Counted from the stretch's first letter, positions 21,909 through 31,068 are shown. The stretch is DNA of 64,000 nucleotides from Neisseria animalis (GCF_900636515.1 NZ_LR134287.1:1178001-1242000), one strand, 5' to 3'. The notes: generated by a model not told the origin, from the sequence alone. Numbers and translations: made by a program.

Positions 21909-22074
21909 GGCAGGCAGCTTGCCACAATCCAAAACAAGCGCGATACGGCGTGGCTTCGGCATAATCTCTGCACGCTTTTACAAGCCGTTTCAGTTTGGAT
22001 TGAAACAGGGAAACCAACGCCGTATCAAACCGAATTGAAACGGTGGTCTCGTTTTCCGTTGCCTGATTCATCAT

Positions 22075-22144
22075 AAAAGGCCGTCTGCAAAATGGATACC
22101 TTCAGTAACAATACTGTGTATCCATTTTACAGACGGCCTTTTAT
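22075..22144. terminator. Long uptake-motif hairpin between panC and serC
   Basis: AAAAGGCCGTCTGCAAAATG continues as GATAC, then a short loop, and pairs with GTATCCATTTTACAGACGGC and CTTTT. The stem is over 20 bp, bidirectional, between convergent genes. 21909-22074 shows no gene I can support. Confidence 0.8.
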
Positions 22145-22248
22145 AGTCATTTAAAATAAGAATGATACAGCGTTGCTTTGCCTTGCCGTACTATGTGTAC
22201 TGTCTGCGGCTTCGCTGCCTTGTCTCATTCTTATTTTATTCGACTATA
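22142..22248 (-). repeat. Correia-like 107-bp element, copy 5
   Basis: Full length, starting inside the T-run of the preceding hairpin (TATAGTCATTTAAAATAAGA) and ending CGACTATA. It lies downstream of serC. Confidence 0.9.
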
Positions 22249-22322
22249 TATGTAGAACGCGGCAAACAGTGTAACGCGGGGTGCCGCCGGCGTACCGATC
22301 GCCCGTTTGCTTAGCCATCTTC

Positions 22323-23429
22323 TTAACCGTAACGGCGTTGGAAATCCGCCATAAAGTCGATTAAGGCTTCTACACCTTCCAAAGGCATGGCATTGTAAAT
22401 GCTGGCGCGCATGCCGCCGATGGATTTGTAGCCTTTTAGCAAACGCAGGCCGCACAGCTCCGCTTCTTGTATGAATTTTTTGTCCAAATCCGCGTTGGCA
22501 GTTTTGAAAATCACATTCATCTTCGAGCGCGCGCCGTCTGCAATTGGATTTTGGTAAAAACCGCCGCTGCCATCAATGGCTTGGTACAGCTTTTGCGCTT
22601 TCAACTGATTGACGGCTTCAATTTTTTTCACACCGCCTTGGGTTTGCAGCCAGCGGAATACCAAACCCGACATATAAATCGGATAAGTTGCGGGCGTGTT
22701 GTACATACCGTCTTTATCGATATGCGTTTGATAATTGAACACAGCAGGAATATTCTTAGGGCAGCGTGCCAGCAAATCTTCCCGAATAATCACCACCGTT
22801 ACGCCGGCCGGCCCGATGTTTTTCTGTGCGCCGGCATAAATCAGACCAAAATCCGCCACATTGATTTCGCGCGATAAAATCTCGCTCGACATATCGCAAA
22901 CCAGCGGCGGCATGCCGTCTGCAAGTTTCGGCATCGTTTGGTATTGTAAGCCGTGTACCGTTTCATTGCTGACAAAATGTACGAAAGCCGAATCTTTATC
23001 AATATCCCAACTCTCCACAGCAGGCAGATTGTAATAACCGAACTGCTCGCCGCCGTGTGCCGCCAGATGAATGCGGGCATCAGTCAGCAGCGGCATCTGC
23101 TCATATGCCAAACGGCTCCAGTTGCCCGTTACCACCGCATCCGCACGCTTGAAACCGTGCGCCAGATTCATGGCAACCATATTGAATTGGGTAGTCGCGC
23201 CGCCTTGTAAAAAAAGCACTTTATAGTTGTTAGGAATAGCCAGCAGTTGGCGCAAATCCTGTTTGGCATGATACAGAATGCTCATGAACATATCCGAACG
23301 GTGGCTCATCTCAACAACGGAAAAGCCAGTACCGTTGTAGTCCAGCATTTCTTGCTGTGCAGTACGCAATACGGATTCCGGCAATACGGCAGGACCGGCG
23401 GAGAAATTGTAAATCGGGCGGACAGACAT
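22323..23429 (-). CDS. serC: Phosphoserine aminotransferase
   Basis: PLP enzyme making phosphoserine from 3-phosphohydroxypyruvate (serine synthesis) and acting in PLP synthesis. 368 residues, class V aminotransferase. The start MSVRPIYNFSAGPAVLPESV is diagnostic. LQGGATTQFNMVAMNL (about 74-89), CDMSSEILSREINV and the cofactor lysine Lys203 in YAGAQKNIGPAGV follow. The end has RASIYNAMPLEGVEALIDFM. It reads in the same direction as the LysR gene upstream, separated by about 120 bases. Confidence 0.96.
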   Translation of the reverse strand: MSVRPIYNFSAGPAVLPESVLRTAQQEMLDYNGTGFSVVEMSHRSDMFMSILYHAKQDLRQLLAIPNNYKVLFLQGGATTQFNMVAMNLAHGFKRADAVVTGNWSRLAYEQMPLLTDARIHLAAHGGEQFGYYNLPAVESWDIDKDSAFVHFVSNETVHGLQYQTMPKLADGMPPLVCDMSSEILSREINVADFGLIYAGAQKNIGPAGVTVVIIREDLLARCPKNIPAVFNYQTHIDKDGMYNTPATYPIYMSGLVFRWLQTQGGVKKIEAVNQLKAQKLYQAIDGSGGFYQNPIADGARSKMNVIFKTANADLDKKFIQEAELCGLRLLKGYKSIGGMRASIYNAMPLEGVEALIDFMADFQRRYG

Positions 23430-23552
23430 GGGCTGCTTTCATGATTCTGATGGAAAAGAATGTTTCCGATTGTAGAGCGCGGGTGGGTTTTCTGCAAGTC
23501 TTTGGGTTTGGCGCATTTCAAATTACCACTGGGATAGATTGGGTTTGACACT

Positions 23553-24455
23553 TTAAATGCGGGTAAGGGGATTGGAAAGGACGGAAAAATCTGCAAACCA
23601 ACTTCTCAGGGTAGTTTTGATGTGTTCCAACGCAGCATTTTTAGAAGCCGGAATATGGTTGTGGCTGACTAAAAATATCCGCCGCCACGGTGTAGAGCCG
23701 TACAACGGTCGGCACATCAGCCCGTATTGCTGCATGAGCATTCGGCAGAGACTGGTGGGTACAAACATCCAGCCGTCGTGTTCTAACAGGGGAAGGGCGG
23801 TATTGAGGGAGTCGCAGCGGATGCCGCTGAGGCCGTCTGCAAAAATGCCTTGCCGCCACAAATGGTAATGCCAGCCCCATTCAATATAGATTTCCTGCCT
23901 ACCATCAAGCATTTCCGGAGTAAGAGGAGTTGAGGGAGGCGGAAGTGAGCGCCCTGCGACCCAAATGTCTTCTTTCAGCAATTCTTCAAGCTGTATATGG
24001 GTTTCTTTATGGGTAACGTCGGTAATCAGCCCTAAATCAAGTCTGCGGTTGGCCACTTGGCTGACAATTTCCCTGCTGTGTAAGTTGCATATATCGAGTT
24101 TGCAATAGCCGCTGCGGGCGATGGTTTGATACAGGGGAGGCAGAATGTGCAGATTCAGACTTTCAATAGCACCGATGTGTACGGTAACGTGGTTTTCTTC
24201 TTGTTTGAACTGTTTGATTTCTTCAGACAGGGTAAGCCAGTTGACGGCGATTTTCAGAAATTTCTCTCCCTGTACGGTCAGTCGGGCTTCTTTGCTGCCG
24301 GGTTCTCTGTGGATTAATACGCTGCCTAAAGCATCTTCCAATTGTTTGAGGCGGTAGCTGACGGTGGATTGGGTAATGTTGAGCTGTTCGGCCGCCCGGG
24401 TCAGGCTTTTGGTTACGGCGATGGCGATAAATGCTTCTAAAAAGGCGTGTTTCAC
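23553..24455 (-). CDS. LysR-type transcriptional regulator
   Basis: 300 residues. The N-terminal winged helix-turn-helix (AVTKSLTRAAEQLNITQSTV, about 13-32, then SYRLKQLEDALG) is followed by the LysR effector domain (VHIGAIESLNLHILPPLYQT near 90). It is divergent from the PLP enzyme and symporter genes, the usual geometry for a LysR protein controlling its neighbour, so it probably regulates that pair in response to their substrate. A T-N11-A palindrome lies in the shared promoter region. The coding sequence contains a CA-type uptake motif near 23830, suggesting long residence in this lineage. Confidence 0.9.
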   Translation of the reverse strand: MKHAFLEAFIAIAVTKSLTRAAEQLNITQSTVSYRLKQLEDALGSVLIHREPGSKEARLTVQGEKFLKIAVNWLTLSEEIKQFKQEENHVTVHIGAIESLNLHILPPLYQTIARSGYCKLDICNLHSREIVSQVANRRLDLGLITDVTHKETHIQLEELLKEDIWVAGRSLPPPSTPLTPEMLDGRQEIYIEWGWHYHLWRQGIFADGLSGIRCDSLNTALPLLEHDGWMFVPTSLCRMLMQQYGLMCRPLYGSTPWRRIFLVSHNHIPASKNAALEHIKTTLRSWFADFSVLSNPLTRI

Positions 24456-24480
24456 GGCATTTCCTCTATTGTCCGCAATT

Positions 24481-24495
24481 ATTCAAATTTTGAAT
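24481..24495. promoter_or_regulatory. Likely LysR operator
   Basis: ATTCAAA-T-TTTGAAT, a perfect 7-bp inverted repeat that contains a T-N11-A LysR box (24482-24494). It sits 26 bases before the LysR start and about 45 bases upstream of the -10 of the divergent PLP gene. Confidence 0.65.
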
Positions 24496-24540
24496 ATTCT
24501 ATATGTAAACTTTCCGTTTTTCCATTAAAAACCATACATC

Positions 24541-24569
24541 TATAATGAATTTAACCGCATCGGGCGGTT
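24541..24569 (+). promoter_or_regulatory. -10 element and leader hairpin of the PLP-enzyme operon
   Basis: TATAAT at 24541-24546 with no good -35, consistent with activator dependence. Just after it, AACCGC-ATCGG-GCGGTT (24553-24569) forms a small hairpin near the probable 5' end of the transcript. Confidence 0.5.
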
Positions 24570-24593
24570 TGTTTTCATATAGAGGAGATGATG

Positions 24594-25844
24594 ATGTTTA
24601 CACCGTCTTTATCGGCAGAAATCCGCAGCCGCTTTGCTTTTGTCGAGCATGATCCTGATTACGGATCCCGTTTGTTTTTCGATAATTCGGGCGGTTCACT
24701 GCGTTTGAAAGAAGCCGTCAGAGTAAAGGAAACAATAGACTTGCTTCCGGATTGCTCGGAAAGGCAGCACCGTAGAGCCGTGGATTTTCAGGAATGGATT
24801 GAACGGGGAACCCAAGATATTTTGCAAGTCATGTTTGGCACAAAAAGAGGCGCATTGATGGTGGAGCAGAGTGCTTCACAGGCGATGTTTCAGATTGTTG
24901 CCGCCATTATGGAACATATCGGTGGTGGTAATGCGGTTACAACCAATGTCGAACACCCGTCTGCTTATGATGCAGTCAAGTTTTATTGTCAGAAAAACGG
25001 TTGCGAATTCCGTGTTGCTCAGGTCGGGAGAGATGGTTTCGTTACCCCTGAGGCTGTAGCGGAGCAAGTAGATGGGCAAACGGTTTTGGTGAGCGTGATC
25101 GCTTCGTCTAATATTTCAGGAAACATTATGGATTTGGCCGGCATTATCCGTGCGGTCAAAGAAAAAAATCCGCAAGCTTATATCATTACGGATGCCGTAC
25201 AGCATATGCCGCATGGCACTTTAGATGTAGAAGCATTGGGATTGGACGCCGCAAATTTCGCACCGTATAAATTTTTTGGCAGCAGAGGTGTAGGATTTGC
25301 CTATCTTTCCCCCAGACTGGCGACACTGCCTCATCACAAACTGCTGGACAAACCTGCTGATTTTTGGATTTTAGGTACGCCCACCCCTGCGTTATTTGCT
25401 TCGTTTTCCGCAGTTATCGACTATGTGTGTTGGCTGGGAAAACAGTGCGGCGGTCATGGCGGACGGCGTGAACTGTATTTGGAGGGTATGCACGCAATCG
25501 AGCAACAGGAACGTTTTTTGCTGCACCGCTTATTGGAAGGAGGCGGGGAAGTTCCCGGCTTGCGCCACCAGCCCAAGGTAAAAGTGTATGCAGACAGTCC
25601 GGATTTATCCCGTAGGGATTTGATTGTTGCTATGGGGATTGACGGTTGGGATTTTGAAGCACTACGCCAAGCCTACGATCAAGCGGGTGTTGTGGTGTAT
25701 GAAAGGGTGAACAGCAGTATTTATTCCCGCCGTATTGTTGAAGCATTGGGGCTGACCGGTGCTTTGCGTGTTTCTCCCCTGCATTGCCATACGGCAGCGG
25801 ATATTGACCGTTTTTTAACCATTACGGCCGAATTGGCAAGCTAA
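24594..25844 (+). CDS. Class-V PLP-dependent enzyme, cysteine-desulfurase-like, substrate unknown
   Basis: 416 residues in the fold-type I, aminotransferase class V group that includes NifS/CsdA-like proteins. Three ATGs follow the AGAGGAG site; the third (24594) has the best spacing. Visible cofactor residues are Asp200 and His204 in TDAVQH and the Schiff-base lysine Lys226 in APYKFFGSRG. FFDNSGGS near 28 and VEHPSAYDA near 119 are typical of the group. I do not see the SGxxC loop that carries the catalytic cysteine of true desulfurases; the C-terminus reads RVSPLHCHTAADIDRFL. It may be a lyase or other elimination enzyme. It is followed after about 34 bases by a symporter gene, so the pair looks like uptake plus breakdown of one amino-acid-like compound. 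Confidence 0.8.
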   Translation: MFTPSLSAEIRSRFAFVEHDPDYGSRLFFDNSGGSLRLKEAVRVKETIDLLPDCSERQHRRAVDFQEWIERGTQDILQVMFGTKRGALMVEQSASQAMFQIVAAIMEHIGGGNAVTTNVEHPSAYDAVKFYCQKNGCEFRVAQVGRDGFVTPEAVAEQVDGQTVLVSVIASSNISGNIMDLAGIIRAVKEKNPQAYIITDAVQHMPHGTLDVEALGLDAANFAPYKFFGSRGVGFAYLSPRLATLPHHKLLDKPADFWILGTPTPALFASFSAVIDYVCWLGKQCGGHGGRRELYLEGMHAIEQQERFLLHRLLEGGGEVPGLRHQPKVKVYADSPDLSRRDLIVAMGIDGWDFEALRQAYDQAGVVVYERVNSSIYSRRIVEALGLTGALRVSPLHCHTAADIDRFLTITAELAS

Positions 25845-25878
25845 TTCTATAAAAATATCAAGAATAAAGGAGAAAATG

Positions 25879-27099
25879 ATGAAACAATTCAGTTTATCGA
25901 CCAAAGTTGCCATTGGTTTTGTCATCGGTATTGTGTTGGGTCTGATATTTAAAGAAGATATTCTCATCATTAAACCGATAGGAACGATTTTTCTTACGCT
26001 CATCAAAATGATTGTTGTGCCGCTGGTGTTTTTCTCCATCGCTTCAAGCGTTGCCGGTATCGACAATATCCAACGCTTACGGCGCATCGGTACCCAAACC
26101 TTATTGTATTATGTGCTGACTACCTTAATCGCAGGCTGTATCGGGTTGTTTGTTGCGCATCTGCTCAAACCCGGCGCAGGGATTGATATTGCCGCATTAC
26201 CTATATCTGCTCAAACAATGGAAAGTAAGGAAATTCCCGGTATCGGGCAGACGCTTGTCGGAATGTTTCCTGCCAATCCGTTTCAATCTTTGGTAGAAGG
26301 GAATTTGGTGCAGGTGATTGTGTTTTCTCTGTTTTTAGGAATTTCCGTTGTGTTGTTGGGAGAAAAAGCGCAGTTGGTCAAAAATCTGATGAATACCGGC
26401 ACGGAGGTAATGTATAAAATGACTTCTTTGGTCATGGCATTTTCTCCTTACGGGGTGGCCGCACTTATTGCCTGCTCTATTGGAGAGTACGGCATACAGA
26501 TTTTTGGTCCGCTCGCCCGTTTTATTTTGACCGATTATTTGGGGTTGCTTGCCGTAATCTTGTCGATGTATCTGCTGATGCTCAAGTTTATTGCCAAAGT
26601 GCCTGTGGGAATGTTTTTCAAGAAAATATTGCCGATTTGGGCGGTAACCGCCAGCACCACCAGCAGTTCCGGTACTTTGCCGGTAACAACGGAAATTGTT
26701 GAAAAGAAAATGGGCGTGCATAACGAGTTGGCGCAATTTACCCTGCCTGTAGGGGCGACTATGAATATGAACGGGGCGGTCGTGTATTATGCTGCTGCAG
26801 TTATTTTCGTTTCTCAAATTTACGGCGTGGAGTTGGATCTGACTTCGCAAATAATCCTGATTCTGTTAACTGCTTTAGTCTCCATCGGCTCGCCCGGCAT
26901 TCCCGGAGGAGGCATAGTGATGACGGTTATGCTGCTTTCAACCATGGGATTGCCGCTGGAAATTATGGGCTTGATTGCAGGCATGTACCGTATTCTCGAT
27001 ATGGGGCATACTACCTTAAATGTAACCGGCGATGTGGTCAGCACGCTGTGTATTGCCCGTAAAGAAAACATGCTGGATCAGGAAATATTCAAAAGCTGA
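25879..27099 (+). CDS. DAACS-family sodium- or proton-coupled symporter with altered substrate site
   Basis: 406 residues, inner membrane, of the glutamate/aspartate/dicarboxylate transporter family. The second ATG (25879) is better placed behind AAAGGAG. The hairpin loops HP1 (TASTTSSSGTLP, about 258-268) and HP2 (SIGSPGIPGGG, 335-345) are clear. The usual NMDGT is NMNGA (296-300). The last helix reads LDMGHTTLNVTGD, with His377 where the aspartate transporter GltPh has Arg397, the residue binding the acidic side chain. A substrate other than Asp or Glu is therefore likely. Its partner is the PLP enzyme just upstream. Confidence 0.88.
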   Translation: MKQFSLSTKVAIGFVIGIVLGLIFKEDILIIKPIGTIFLTLIKMIVVPLVFFSIASSVAGIDNIQRLRRIGTQTLLYYVLTTLIAGCIGLFVAHLLKPGAGIDIAALPISAQTMESKEIPGIGQTLVGMFPANPFQSLVEGNLVQVIVFSLFLGISVVLLGEKAQLVKNLMNTGTEVMYKMTSLVMAFSPYGVAALIACSIGEYGIQIFGPLARFILTDYLGLLAVILSMYLLMLKFIAKVPVGMFFKKILPIWAVTASTTSSSGTLPVTTEIVEKKMGVHNELAQFTLPVGATMNMNGAVVYYAAAVIFVSQIYGVELDLTSQIILILLTALVSIGSPGIPGGGIVMTVMLLSTMGLPLEIMGLIAGMYRILDMGHTTLNVTGDVVSTLCIARKENMLDQEIFKS

Positions 27100-27186
27100 T
27101 TGAGATTTTTTCAATGTTTTGTTGTTGATGAACAATAACGATGATTGATTTTATCGGTTGAGTATATTTTTTTAAGGTGTTTTGAC

Positions 27187-27231
27187 TAAAAAGGCCGTCT
27201 GCAAAATATGGTTTTTGCAGACGGCCTTTTT
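27187..27231 (+). terminator. Uptake-motif terminator after the symporter gene
   Basis: AAAAAGGCCGTCTGCAAAA pairs with TTTTGCAGACGGCCTTTTT. It also serves the convergent 42-residue gene. Confidence 0.85.
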
Positions 27232-27240
27232 CATGCCTGA

Positions 27241-27369
27241 TTATTTTTGCGGTTTGATTTCAAATAATTCAGGGTGTTTTTTGACATATTCTGTTGCAAC
27301 AAATCCGCCGCCGATGATGACGGCCAGAATAACGGCCATGATGGCCATTGCCCAAACAAATTTATCCAT
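27241..27369 (-). CDS. 42-residue single-span membrane peptide
   Basis: The frame runs from ATG (complement of 27367-27369) to TAA. It begins MDKFVWAMAIMAVILAVIIG, giving one transmembrane helix at about residues 4-24, then GGFVATEYVKKHPELFEIKP and two lysine/glutamine-type residues to the end. The sharp change from hydrophobic helix to polar charged tail, the compact location between two hairpins, and the same direction as ilvD downstream of it suggest a real small gene. Function unknown; no strong ribosome-binding site is seen. Confidence 0.65.
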   Translation of the reverse strand: MDKFVWAMAIMAVILAVIIGGGFVATEYVKKHPELFEIKPQK

Positions 27370-27385
27370 AGCTGGCTTTCATGAT

Positions 27386-27430
27386 GCCGTCTGCAAATGT
27401 GGGATTCGGTCTTATTTGCAGACGGCTTTG
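27386..27430 (-). terminator. Uptake-motif hairpin after ilvD
   Basis: GCCGTCTGCAAAT and ATTTGCAGACGGC pair across a loop of about 15 bases, eight bases beyond the ilvD stop. Confidence 0.65.
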
Positions 27431-27437
27431 CGCGGGC

Positions 27438-29303
27438 TTAGTCTTTACGCTCGATTTGGCTGACATCGCGAACTGCGCCTTTGTCGGCGGAGGTCGCCAT
27501 CAGTCCGTAGGCGCGCAGGGCTTGGGAAACGTAGCGGTCGCGGTTTTCAGGCTGCCAGGCTTTGCTGCCGCGGCTTTCCATTTCGGCGCGGCGTGCGGCC
27601 AATTCTTCGTCGGACACCGCCAGATTGATGCTGCGGTTGGGGATGTCGATTTCGATGGTATCGCCTTCGCGCACCAAACCGATGGCGCCGCCCTCGGCCG
27701 CCTCGGGGGAAACGTGGCCGATGCTCAGGCCGGAGGTGCCACCGGAGAAGCGTCCGTCGGTCAGCAGGGCGCAGGCTTTGCCCAAACCTTTTGATTTCAA
27801 ATAGGAAGTCGGATACAGCATTTCCTGCATGCCGGGGCCGCCTTTGGGGCCTTCGTAACGGATGATGACGATGTCGCCTGCCGTGATTTCGTTGGCGAGA
27901 ATGCCTTCCACGGCGGCATCCTGGCTTTCAAACACGCGGGCGCGGCCGGTGAATTTGAGGATGCTGTCGTCCACACCGGCGGTTTTCACCACGCAGCCGC
28001 GCTCGGCGATGTTGCCGAACAATACCGCCAGACCGCCGTCTTGCGAGTAGGCGTGTTCCACGCTGCGGATACAGCCTTTTTCCCTGTCCAAGTCCAGCGT
28101 TTTCCACATGCGGTTTTGCGAGAAGGCTTCGGTGGTGCGCACGCCGCCGGGCGCGGCTTTGAAACGCTCGATGGCGGCGGTGTTTTCGGGATTGGTTACG
28201 TCCCATTGTTTGATGGCTTCGCCCAAAGTCGGCGCGTGGATGGTGGAAACATCGGTATGCAGTTTGCCTGCTTTTTCCAATTCGCGCAGGATGGCGAAAA
28301 TGCCGCCCGCACGGTGCACGTCTTCCATGTAGTAGTCGTGGTTGTTGGGCGCGGTTTTGCAGATGCAGGGCACGACGCGGCTCAAGCGGTCGATGTCGGC
28401 CATTTTGAAATCCACGCCCGCTTCGTTGGCTACGGCCAGAAGGTGCAGGATGGTGTTGGTGCTGCCGCCCATGGCGATGTCCATGGTCATGGCGTTTTCA
28501 AAGGCTTTTTTGGTGGCGATGCTGCGCGGCAAAACGCTTTCGTCGTTTTGCTCGTAATAGCGGCGGGTAATCTCCACAATCAGACGGCCTGCTTCCAAAA
28601 ACAAATCTTTGCGTCCCGCATGAGTGGCGAGATAAGAGCCGTTGCCCGGCAGAGACAGACCCAGTGCTTCGGTGAGGCAGTTCATGGAATTGGCGGTGAA
28701 CATGCCGGAGCAGGAGCCGCAAGTGGGGCAGGCGTTTTGCTCGACTTCTTGGATTTGCGCGTCGGAAACGTTGTCGTCCGCCGCCTCAATCATCGCATCA
28801 ATCAAATCCAAACGGCGTTCGTCGGCAATATTGATGGCACCGATCACCTTCCCTGCCTCCATCGGGCCGCCGGAAACGAAAATGGTCGGAATATTGAGGC
28901 GCATGGCGGCCATCAGCATTCCGGGGGTGATTTTGTCGCAGTTGGAAATGCACACCAGCGCGTCGGCGCAGTGGGCGTTGACCATGTATTCGATGGAATC
29001 CGCAATCAAATCTCGGCTGGGCAGCGAATACAGCATGCCGCTGTGTCCCATGGCGATGCCGTCGTCCACCGCGATGGTGTTGAATTCTTTGGCAATCGCG
29101 CCGGCCTTTTCGATTTCGCGCGCCACAAGCTGACCCATATCGTGCAGGTGGACATGGCCGGGCACGAATTGGGTGAACGAGTTGGCGATGGCGATAATCG
29201 GTTTGCCGAAATCGGCATCGGCCACGCCGGTGGCGCGCCACAAGGCGCGCGCGCCCGCCATGTTGCGGCCGTGGGTGGAGGTTTTGGAGCGGTAGTCCGG
29301 CAT
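27438..29303 (-). CDS. ilvD: Dihydroxy-acid dehydratase
   Basis: Fe-S enzyme dehydrating dihydroxy acids in isoleucine and valine synthesis. 621 residues. The N-terminus [26 protein letters not shown], the cysteine-containing [16 protein letters not shown] (about 120-135) and [21 protein letters not shown] (about 190-210) supply the cluster ligands. The C-terminal domain has [13 protein letters not shown] and [27 protein letters not shown]. Nothing is broken. Other ilv genes are not adjacent in this window. Confidence 0.97.
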   Translation of the reverse strand: MPDYRSKTSTHGRNMAGARALWRATGVADADFGKPIIAIANSFTQFVPGHVHLHDMGQLVAREIEKAGAIAKEFNTIAVDDGIAMGHSGMLYSLPSRDLIADSIEYMVNAHCADALVCISNCDKITPGMLMAAMRLNIPTIFVSGGPMEAGKVIGAINIADERRLDLIDAMIEAADDNVSDAQIQEVEQNACPTCGSCSGMFTANSMNCLTEALGLSLPGNGSYLATHAGRKDLFLEAGRLIVEITRRYYEQNDESVLPRSIATKKAFENAMTMDIAMGGSTNTILHLLAVANEAGVDFKMADIDRLSRVVPCICKTAPNNHDYYMEDVHRAGGIFAILRELEKAGKLHTDVSTIHAPTLGEAIKQWDVTNPENTAAIERFKAAPGGVRTTEAFSQNRMWKTLDLDREKGCIRSVEHAYSQDGGLAVLFGNIAERGCVVKTAGVDDSILKFTGRARVFESQDAAVEGILANEITAGDIVIIRYEGPKGGPGMQEMLYPTSYLKSKGLGKACALLTDGRFSGGTSGLSIGHVSPEAAEGGAIGLVREGDTIEIDIPNRSINLAVSDEELAARRAEMESRGSKAWQPENRDRYVSQALRAYGLMATSADKGAVRDVSQIERKD

Positions 29304-29517
29304 TTGAAAGTCCTTTTAATGTTTGCGGACGGTTAAAATCAGAAACTCGCAATGTTGATGTGAACCGGCCGTATTGTTGTTCTGTTTGAAAAAGACCGCC
29401 GTTTTACAGACGGCATAAAGAGGTAAAATTTTTGCCATTTTATACCAAATTGCGCAGTTGTGGCAGGCAATAAAAGATGTATTTGCTACAACAGTATTTA
29501 CTTCTCTAAATTAGAGA
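29304..29517. other. Intergenic stretch upstream of ilvD
   Basis: It holds the ilvD promoter side, one partial uptake motif near 29407 (TTTTACAGACGGCAT) and AT-rich sequence. I see no gene or repeat here. Confidence 0.5.
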
Positions 29518-29549
29518 CAGAAAAATACCGTACCTGTGCGGTACGGTAT
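29518..29549 (-). terminator. Terminator of the YkvI-like gene
   Basis: On the minus strand, ATACCGTACC-GCACA-GGTACGGTAT leads into TTTTTCTG. It has no uptake motif. The 29550-29600 stretch (GGACAAAGCCGCAAACAGTA) faintly recalls a Correia-like core. Confidence 0.75.
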
Positions 29550-29608
29550 CATTCTGATACAGGACAAAGCCGCAAACAGTAATTCCCGAGAGGGGCAGTA
29601 AAGCCGTT

Positions 29609-30844
29609 TTACTGTTCTTGGTTTTCTTCTTTGACCAAATCGCGTATGTCTTCTTTAATCGACTTGCTGTCAATAACCGAAGCCTTGCCCAACCTTTGAT
29701 AGCGGCGGCTGTCGGATTCGGTAAAGTTTTGGTCGTCGTCATATTTTTTTTCTTGCAGGGCAATCATTCTCCGGCGGATGATTTTTTCGCGGTGCATATT
29801 GCGTTTTTCGCGTACCCACGCCGCAATCAGGATGACCAGCATCAGAATGCCGAGATAACCCAAAACCGGATACATCATGCCGACCAACTCTTTAAAACCC
29901 AAAAACGACAAACCGAAACCGATGGCAACCAAAACAATCATATAGGTGCGTTCTTTCGGAATATTGCCGCCCGCAAAGCGTTTTGCCAGCGCGTAATACA
30001 GGCTGAACGCGGTATTGAAAATCAGGCCGAAAATAACAACCGCATAGGCAAGCGCAAACATCGGATTGATTTCCTGCGCCAGCGTCAGCATCGGAATATC
30101 GGCATGCATTACTTTACCGACATTGGCAAACAATACAAGAGCCGCTACGGCACTGATTAATCCGACCAGCGCACCGCCCAATGCGCCGCCTTTCTGAGCC
30201 ACGCCGATACGCATAACGGAACCGCCCAATACAAAAGCCATAGAAATACCGGTCATTACGCACAGCGCAAAATAATTTAAAACCGATACGCCGATATTGG
30301 GCAGCGCAGTCGGGATACTGCGGCTGACGGTGTCCAGATAATCGAAGTCATAGCTTTTACCGATAAAAGTATAGGCGGCAATCGGTATAATCATGATGAT
30401 GATGATGGGCGTGAATACACCGATAACTTGGGTAATTTTTTCAAAATTCAAAAAGCTGACACCGATAATCAGCAATGCGCAAACCAACGCCCCCAGCCAA
30501 GAAGGAAAGCCGAACTGCTGGTTCAGATTTGCGCCTGCACCGGCAATCATCACAAAACCGATCACGAAGCAGGACGTAATCAGTGCAATGTCCAAAACTT
30601 TATTGGCCACCGGGTGCGCGATTTTCGATAACACTTCCGAATGGTCGTTAGACTGGTAATAACAGCCCAACATCATAATCAGGCGGCCGAATACGGTATG
30701 CATAACGAACAATACCGCGATACCGGCCATGCCCCATTTTCCGAAACTGACGAAATACTGCATCAGCTCCTGTCCCGACGACAATCCTGCGCCGACGATT
30801 ACGCCTACATAGGCAAGTGCGATTCTGATGATTTTACCGATCAA
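29609..30844 (-). CDS. YkvI-like polytopic membrane protein (putative transporter)
   Basis: 411 residues with about ten hydrophobic helices between residues 5 and 345, starting MIGKIIRIALAYVGVIVGAG. The first helix with GAGLSSGQELMQYF resembles the unwound glycine-rich helix of APC-superfamily transporters. The last 65 residues are a charged cytoplasmic tail (REKIIRRRMIALQEKKYDDD). The family name YkvI comes from B. subtilis and has no settled substrate. It appears to be a single-gene unit with its own terminator. Confidence 0.8.
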   Translation of the reverse strand: MIGKIIRIALAYVGVIVGAGLSSGQELMQYFVSFGKWGMAGIAVLFVMHTVFGRLIMMLGCYYQSNDHSEVLSKIAHPVANKVLDIALITSCFVIGFVMIAGAGANLNQQFGFPSWLGALVCALLIIGVSFLNFEKITQVIGVFTPIIIIMIIPIAAYTFIGKSYDFDYLDTVSRSIPTALPNIGVSVLNYFALCVMTGISMAFVLGGSVMRIGVAQKGGALGGALVGLISAVAALVLFANVGKVMHADIPMLTLAQEINPMFALAYAVVIFGLIFNTAFSLYYALAKRFAGGNIPKERTYMIVLVAIGFGLSFLGFKELVGMMYPVLGYLGILMLVILIAAWVREKRNMHREKIIRRRMIALQEKKYDDDQNFTESDSRRYQRLGKASVIDSKSIKEDIRDLVKEENQEQ

Positions 30845-30918
30845 AACAAATCCTAGTCTCTTGATTGAAATAGACTATGATTATATCAGTTTTAACAATT
30901 ATTCGCAAAATGGGTATC

Positions 30919-30963
30919 AGGCCGTCTGCAAAAACGCTTGGAAACAGATTTGCAGACGGCCTT
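30919..30963. repeat. Inverted uptake-motif pair upstream of the YkvI-like gene
   Basis: AGGCCGTCTGCAAA and TTTGCAGACGGCCTT flank a loop. It lies between two minus-strand genes (YkvI-like and panB), so it is upstream of one and downstream of the other. Confidence 0.7.
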
Positions 30964-31008
30964 ACACGCTCCGGCAGCTAAAGGACCGGCGCAAAACCAT
31001 ATTGATGA

Positions 31009-31042
31009 AAAACCGCATTCAAATTATCTGAATGCGGCTTGT
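31009..31042 (-). terminator. Terminator of panB
   Basis: Read on the minus strand, GCCGCATTCAG-loop-TGAATGCGG is followed by TTTTTCAT, 27 bases after the panB stop. Confidence 0.8.
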
Positions 31043-31068
31043 TTGAAGCATGGGATTTGCGGCGTTTT

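Noticed and set aside
21700..22074. 124-codon minus-strand frame after panC
   Set aside because: Half of it overlaps panC antisense and the rest has no ribosome-binding site or recognisable domain.
24588..25844. True cysteine desulfurase (IscS/SufS)
   Set aside because: No SGxxC catalytic loop and no isc/suf neighbours; kept as an uncharacterised class-V enzyme.
28041..29336. 431-codon plus-strand frame over ilvD
   Set aside because: Shadow of ilvD, with no start context or domain.
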